A program made the translations under genes and the position numbers. Positions 58,001 to 64,000 of a stretch of 64,000 nt of DNA are shown here, piece after piece. Numbering within the stretch: position 1 is the first letter of the stretch; the number at the start of each line of letters is the position of its first letter. The notes under the pieces were generated by a model that saw only the letters and a program-made list of their open reading frames with translations, was not told where the DNA came from and did not search any database. This stretch comes from Aldrovandia affinis (lineage: Eukaryota; Chordata; Actinopteri; Notacanthiformes; Halosauridae). The DNA lies in the NCBI GenBank assembly GCA_029706075.1, contig JAINUG010000177.1, positions 791,001-855,000 on the forward strand, given 5' to 3'.

Positions 58001-59370
58001 ACGCACCTTGTTAGATTTAACTCACTCCTTTTTCCGTGACGATAAATTTCTCTAACAAGTCGCCATTAGAGAAGGGGGGGGGGAAACTGCATTTGCCGTG
58101 TGATTAGGCTCGCTCACTTGACCGGCGCTGCGTTTGACTTCATTACTTTATGTCACGTTCATGTTTCCTCAGCCTCAGGGGAGGGGGGGGCAGGAAATAC
58201 AGTGGAGGCAGATTGAGTTCATGAGCCGGTTCGCTACCTGCAGCAGACAGACCACCGCACGCATGGTGGAAACACGCGGTAAGTGGAGCGGAGGGAAATA
58301 ACTGCGAATGATTAAATGATTTGGCTGGAAGAAAAGAAAAAGAAAAAAAAAAAAAAGAGGGGAAAAAAAAGAGGGGAAAAAAATCAGCGGTCGGTTTCAC
58401 GAGCACCGCTGCTCTCTCTCTCTCCGGGCGCTGGAAGGAAGGGCGGGGCGCTGGGTAGGCCCACCGAGGCCTGAGTGGTACAGCGTGTGTTTGCGCTGCG
58501 AGTGGCAGAAAGGCGGCCTGTGACTCCTGTCCTCTGGGTTATTTTTAGGCTCGCTGATGGACGTTCATTAGCGGCTATATTAGCCGGCGTAATAAAATTG
58601 TCCCCGGAGAACAGGACCCCGCTACATTTAGCTCCTGTTATGAGAGCAGGAGTCCTCCAGCTCAGCCTACAGTCCATTCCGCTCAGCGTCCTCCAGCTTG
58701 CGCCTCCACATTCCCCCTGCCTCCCACCCCCTCCCCAGTCCCCCCTCCCCAGTCTCCATTCCACCCTCCACACCACAGTGTCCTCCAAATCATCCCACTC
58801 CCCACTCCACTCGCCTTTCCCCAACCCCCACTTCCAGCTGACCCCACTCCCCACACTGCCCTGTAAATACAGGAGATCATAATGGAGACACGACGGCTCA
58901 TGATGCCGTTCTGCAAGTCAATGCCCTTTTTTCTTTCGTTTGAAAGGGGCGGTGATAAAGATGTTGATAATGTCCATATAATGATATAATTGACCCGTGT
59001 GCTGATTAGGCGCAGTGATTATCACCAGATGAAGAGCATGTGATTGGACGTGGTGGAGTGAGTCATTTCAGCAGCACTTCCTGATTCAAGGGAATGACCT
59101 TTAGCACCAGTGCAGGAAACCAGCAGCAGCAAACCCGCAGTTAGCATTTACCATAGACCAGGGGTGAGCAAAAAGGGCCGTATCTGTTTCTGGATCTGGA
59201 TAAGGGTTCCAGGTCCTCTGCGGGGCAGCAGGGGGTGCCCTGCGGGCCACCGTCCCTATGGAGACACCCCCCATGGGTCTCATTAGGCTGCAGAGTCCCG
59301 GAGCGATCGATCGGGCGTCGGTGCAACCCGAGTGGTTTTGGACGACTTTTGAGCAGGGCCATGACCATTA
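55030..59370. other. intron segment, no gene recognised
   Basis: A pyrimidine tract (55578-55635) faces a purine tract (55665-55700). (TA)n lies at 56198-56227. Bases 57330-57610 look like conserved non-coding DNA with an octamer ATTTGCAT at 57550-57557. Bases 58320-58385 are A/G-rich and 58670-58860 pyrimidine-rich. No coding unit recognised. Confidence 0.45.
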
Positions 59371-59504
<134 letters not shown>

Positions 59505-60870
59505 AGTAGTGTAGGGACGGAAATCTCTGGACTTACGTGCTTCTGTACACCGTACACCGACTCCATTTATTACGTTTAGAAATAATGTATTCTCATGCCA
59601 TACCTGGGACATATTCAAGAGCGCTAAAATGTTACCTGAACTTTCTAAAACGGAAATGGAACTGAGCTGAACGTCCAGTTGCAGAGCGCTGCAGGTGTGA
59701 CGACTGAGAGGGCGAATGTGCCCGGCTTTATACTGTGGCCAATTAAATTCCTTTAACCCCTTGCAATACGTTACCCCGCCACCAACCTAGCCGAGCACAA
59801 CATTCCTGTCCCCACAACACTCCGTGACAAAATATCTGAGGAGTGTTGCGAAACGTAGCAAACCATTAATCTTGAACTTCCTGTTCCAGAGACACGGAAC
59901 CTTCTGCCTATTGAATAAGCCCCAGAGGAGACAGGGGCCGGGGCCTGCTGATTGGCCGAGCAGACAAGCAAGCGCTGGCTAATAAGGCCTGTTCTCATCG
60001 GTTGTTTTGTCTTGTCTGTGGGATCGGTCATTTCCTTTGACGTATCGACAGCAGGACAGATGTCTCCCCGGCAGCTGCTGTTTACCATCAGAGAGCTTTC
60101 CTGTCCTCCGCAATTACGTGCGCGGCACACGAACCCAACGGGCGGTCGATTCGCTCGCTGGCTTAGAGATGGCCCACCGCACCATCGATCAGAGCTGCCT
60201 CCTCTCTGTTATTCCGCACAGCTCCCGGCGCCATCGCATGGACCTTGCTGCATTGGGCCTGGACCACAAAGAGGCCCGCTTTTCAGATTAAAGGCGAGGT
60301 GTAAGAGGAGGAGGCGCAACGCTCCTCGGTGGAAAAATGCCTCATTCAGTTGAAATTAAATTACGACATTAAATCACATTCCAAATTATACACGGCAACA
60401 GATTGTGTGAGCCTTTTCATTATTGCGCCCCGTGGAAGTAAAGTACCCGCTCGCGCCTACGCTCTCCTCCCCTCTCCCGGTGAAGGGAAGGGCTGTGCAT
60501 CACAGAGGCTCATTCTTTTGTATCCCCAGGCCAACATGGGACAGTGTCAGATGACCAACGTCTACACACCATGTGCTTTCAGCACAGAGAGCGTGTTTCT
60601 CGTTCTCGTTTGTCTTCCTCGCCACTCGTGGTGGCGGCTGAATGAATCTAGGTCTGTTGGATGCGTCCCCCCGTGTCTGAAGTTGCCCATTTCTGATGAG
60701 GACAGGAGTGTAGGGGGAAGACGTGTGTGCTTCACTTTGTCTCTGAGTCTCCGATATGGGCAGGGTTCTGGACTAGGCTCCCAGCATTCCCGGCGCATGC
60801 TGAGGTCATGATGGAGTTAAAGGGGCACGTGATGGAGAGGACGCCGGCGGAGATGCACCCAAAATGACAG
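59505..60870. other. intron segment, no feature recognised
   Basis: Unremarkable mixed sequence. Frames up to 160 codons (60329) have no known domain. Confidence 0.45.
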
Positions 60871-60936
60871 AGGGCGGTAATGTTGTATAATGGTTGGGGA
60901 ACTGGGCTTGTAACTCAGAGGGTGCAGGTTCGCATG
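60871..60936 (+). mobile_element. SINE family B, head fragment
   Basis: TTGTATAATGGTTGGGGAAC, GGGCTTGTAACTCAGAGGGT and GCAGGTTCGCA are the A box, anticodon arm and start of the B box of family B. The element breaks off inside the B box. Confidence 0.75.
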
Positions 60937-60939
60937 AAC

Positions 60940-62140
60940 GGAAGAGCGTCTATTTAAACCTAGGATAGAATAATCAAATGAGTGTTTCATTGGGCCTTGA
61001 CATCACAATGCTGCCCCATCGCTCTGGTCTGACTGGTCACGAGGCTCTCATCTGTCCCAAGTCCCAGTAACCCCCCCCCCGATTGTGTCTGAGTTTGTCA
61101 GTGGTTTTTCTGTGGACTGTGCGGCCGCTCTCCAGTGCACCATACCTCTTGGACTTGTATCTCACCAGCGTCCAGATTGTTTCTCCAGCTCCGACTCTGT
61201 GCTGGTCCAAGGCCTATTGAGATGCTAAATATACCATTAATGACATGAGAGAGACAGAGAGTGGTTTGTCTGCACCTATCAAAACTTTGTACTGCGTGTA
61301 CTGTAAACTCTCCCCTGGTCTGTCCCTGTCTCTATCTCTTTCATGCTCTCTTTCTCCCCCTCTCCCTCTCCCTCCCTCTTTCCCTCTCTCTCTCTGTCTC
61401 TGAATTCAACTCAATCCAGTTCATTTGACTTTATCGGCATAACACAGACTGATGCTGTCTGAGTGAATGAAACGTATGCTATCCCATATGAAATAGTATA
61501 CAAATAACAAATAAATAAATAAAAATAAACATAGATAATAGATACTGTAATACGATAAACATAATCTTACACTCCCCACGCGCTCTCTCTCTTTCTCTCT
61601 CTGTCTCTCTCTCTCCCTCTGCTGCGGGATAGCGATCTTAGCACAACTCCGATACAAATGTTGGCAGTGGACATGGCAGTGTCAAGCCCCTCTCGCGTAA
61701 TTGTAAAAGCTCATTTCCTGCGTGTTTTCCGGGCGCTTGTGTGTCCGTCTCCCCCTCCTCCACCCTCGGGCCGGGCGGTGGGCTGTGAGCGCAGCAGGAA
61801 GTCAGGGGAGTGTGGGGGAGTGAGCTCTCTGTGTTCTCAGGTGTACGAGCGGTGTGAGCCATCAGAGGCCTCTTCATCAGCCCCTCTCACGGACCAGAGC
61901 TCCTCTAATGTTCCCATGGATCTCCTCTGTCACCGTGCGCATGGCTGCCTGGGGGAGAGGCCCCTTACACACTCTGTATGGGGGTGTGTGTGTGTGAATG
62001 TGTGTGTTCCCTTTTCTCCTTTTACCTCAATATTACTTGCATTTTGCTTGTATTACGGTGTATTTCACTGACTCCATGAAGTTTTACACATATAACCAAA
62101 AAAACTGTAGCATGCTTAAATGTGTTGCTCACAAGTTGTT
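60940..62140. other. intron segment with CT-rich patches
   Basis: CT-rich runs at 61318-61402 and 61580-61620. A plus-strand 137-codon frame at 61658 has no recognised domain. Confidence 0.45.
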
Positions 62141-62225
62141 CTTACCTTGTATTAATGCACATCTTGTAAGTCGCTCTGGATAAGAGCGTCTGCTAAATGC
62201 TTAAAATGTAAAATGTAAAAATGTA
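62141..62225 (+). mobile_element. L2-type retroelement tail
   Basis: CTTGTAAGTCGCTCTGGATA, AGAGCGTCTGCTAAATGC and (AAATGT)n form a well-preserved tail. The preceding TTAATGCACAT resembles the LINE 3' UTR (ATGCATTCTTGTAAGTC), so this is more likely a LINE end than a SINE. Confidence 0.75.
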
Positions 62226-64000
62226 AGTCAGGACAAAGTGTTTGCAGAGGGTTTGAGAAGGTTCCATTCAAAACCTCGGACCAAGGGTCGACTAAAGTTT
62301 TCAGCATTGATGCGGACACGCTTAACCGATCACATAGCGCCGTCCCGGGTCCATCTTTCCCAGATCAAGCTTGTTTTTGACAAAGGAGAGGGAAGCTCCC
62401 GGAAGCCTGGTCGCTCAGTCCAAACACAGGTCCTGATTGTAAGAGAGGGAGGGCGCGGCACCGCCAGCCCCAGTGGCCGTCCTGTTGCAACTTACAGGAG
62501 GTGCCAGAATCGCTCATAATGGACTCCATTCTGAGAGATCTAATGAGCTTTCTCCCAGAGACAGGATTACGCCGAGTGAATAAAAAAGCATTAACCGGCT
62601 TTTTTTGAGTGGCTGCCTCCCCATCGCTTTAGCATTAAACGCGTTAATCCCAATTAGCCCCGGTTTAGCCGGCAGGAAGTACACGTCACATACCTCGAGT
62701 GCACGTGGGTCAGGAAAAGAGCACGCTAAACGGGAACCGCATCGCCGGTTTTCGGACACGTTTTTTTGGATTATACTTAGTCGCATTGCCATCAACGCTC
62801 TGTGAAGACCCATCACTCCCTGGAGGTCTGACCTGAAGAGCTCTCGAAGAGCTGCCAGGGTGTGAAGGAGGTCGGACTCCTTCCGGAACGCGTACAACCT
62901 CCTCCAACCTCCTGCTCTTCCAAGAGGCCATGTTTCAATGCGATAACGACAACGTAGCTGGTTTTTATACCGTAGTTTATGTGGGCGAATCCAAATCATT
63001 TATTTATATGTCTGTGTACAAAGCATCCGAAGATATAAATGGACAAAAATAGAAAGAAACAGTGCAAATACGGCAACAGATTCAATTCACAAATAATTAC
63101 AATATAGCGATGTACAGAGCAAGACAGCATACAATGACGGAGCTTGAAATGCAATTAACAGTGCCACACGTACCGCTAATTGACTTCACAATTATAAGTT
63201 GAAGATCATTAAATAGTGACCCATAATAGTCCCCCAAAACAAAAAGAAAAAAGAAAAATTTGTCTGGCTATAAGAGGAATTTCTAACTATAACGATTAAC
63301 CATACTGTAACACATTTTGCCACAAAGTTTACACAGGGGCTCCAGGGTGCAGACAGTGCTGGTGTCAGGATATTAGTGCTGAGAAGGTCAGAGGGGCAGA
63401 TAAACAGGATCGCCTGTCCCCCACGCAGCCCCAACGGAAGCAGGGGACGTTGGTGTCTGGCGGCACCGCGGATCTCCACGCACTCGGGCGACAGGGTCCG
63501 TCCCAGGCTCCGACGGCCTCGGTCTATAAATACCCCCGTATTCTGGGGTTCCCACCGAGGGCTGGGACAGTAGGGAGAGCGGGAGAGACGTTATTGTGTG
63601 GGATGATTAATTAACTAATGAACGCGGTTGATTAATGAGTGGGGCAGGTGCGGCCGGGCGGGGGGAGGAGGGGGGTGTAGGTGGGCAGGTAATGGAACGG
63701 GGCGAGGTTGTCGGGAGCCAGAGGCAGTTCCACGTTGTTTATTTATTTATTTTTAATTTATTTTTTTCCCCTGACTCAAAACACTGTTAACTCTGTTGTA
63801 CGTGGTTTCACCACTCCTCGTATTAGCATGATCGATTTAGCGGTCGCGGGCAGCTCTGAAGAGAACAGAGGATCAGAGAATTTATTTATGTAATTCTTTT
63901 TTTCTTTTAATGTATGAATGTTGAAATAACGAATGAGTTTCCAGCCTCTTGTTTGACAAAGCCGCGTGGAAAGCACTTGTCCGTGGCAGTTAAGCGCATT
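62226..64000. other. intron segment, no gene recognised
   Basis: Bases 62520-62680 are compact and non-repetitive, like conserved non-coding DNA. Bases 63650-63690 are G-rich. No exon 2 of kcnq5 is seen before the window ends. Confidence 0.45.

Noticed and set aside
60329-60811. 160-codon plus-strand frame
   Set aside because: No recognisable domain and no splice or homology support.
61430-61545. Possible LINE 3' end (TTTATCGGCATAACACAGAC plus AAATAAATAAATAAA)
   Set aside because: The resemblance to a known terminus is too weak to call without a database comparison.
62514-62999. 161-codon minus-strand frame
   Set aside because: No domain, low-complexity-free but random-like composition; overlaps a stretch that looks like non-coding conserved DNA. 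Not enough to call a gene.

Overview
This window looks like vertebrate, almost certainly ray-finned fish, nuclear DNA. It carries one recognisable host coding exon, very large non-coding stretches, microsatellites, and relics of typical fish transposons: Tc1/mariner elements, L2-clade LINEs with matching SINEs, and an LTR element. The L2-type tail on many SINEs resembles eel UnaL2/UnaSINE and other teleost V-type SINE tails. That would fit a teleost, possibly an early-branching one, but species cannot be fixed from sequence alone.

Layout. Bases 1-7302 are the 5' flank of the gene: a Tc1 deletion derivative (258-770), a duplicated LINE-like 3' end (3187-3433), a SINE scrap near 4050, a (TTA)n array, and a presumptive promoter/5' UTR. 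Bases 7303-7661 are the first coding exon of a kcnq5-type (Kv7.5) voltage-gated potassium channel, ending at a consensus GTAAGT donor. No second exon (S1-S2 coding) was found downstream, so 7662-64000 appears to be the start of a first intron at least 56.3 kb long.

The intron contains: CpG-rich blocks (about 9.6-10.0, 14.2-14.8 and 16.65-17.55 kb); a GC-box minisatellite (15.0-15.2 kb); a 400 bp pyrimidine tract (16.2-16.6 kb); a LINE 3' end split by a second retro-insertion with a 17 bp target-site duplication (19.3-20.07 kb); a deleted LTR element with a tRNA-Ala-type primer site (about 21.2-22.2 kb) followed by a Tc1-type MITE; L2-tailed SINEs at 24.5, 28.4, 37.2, 41.8, 42.4, 43.6, 44.0 and 60.9 kb; L2 LINE 3' ends at 40.3-40.9 and 54.5 kb; further Tc1 deletion derivatives at 34.2, 38.1 and 47.4 kb; a long perfectly spaced hairpin at 46.4 kb; a second SINE family at 48.2 and 54.7 kb; and several CA, TG and CT arrays.

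The most interesting observations are: (1) three Tc1-like copies with the same internal deletion, plus a smaller fourth derivative with the same ends; (2) one L2-type 3' tail shared by a LINE and by SINEs with at least two different tRNA-like heads; (3) a start codon 5 nt upstream of, and out of frame with, the kcnq5 start; (4) the 66/24/66 hairpin; (5) a tRNA-Arg(CCT)-like sequence beside a SINE head; (6) intronic stretches that look like conserved enhancers. No complete novel multi-gene system was seen.
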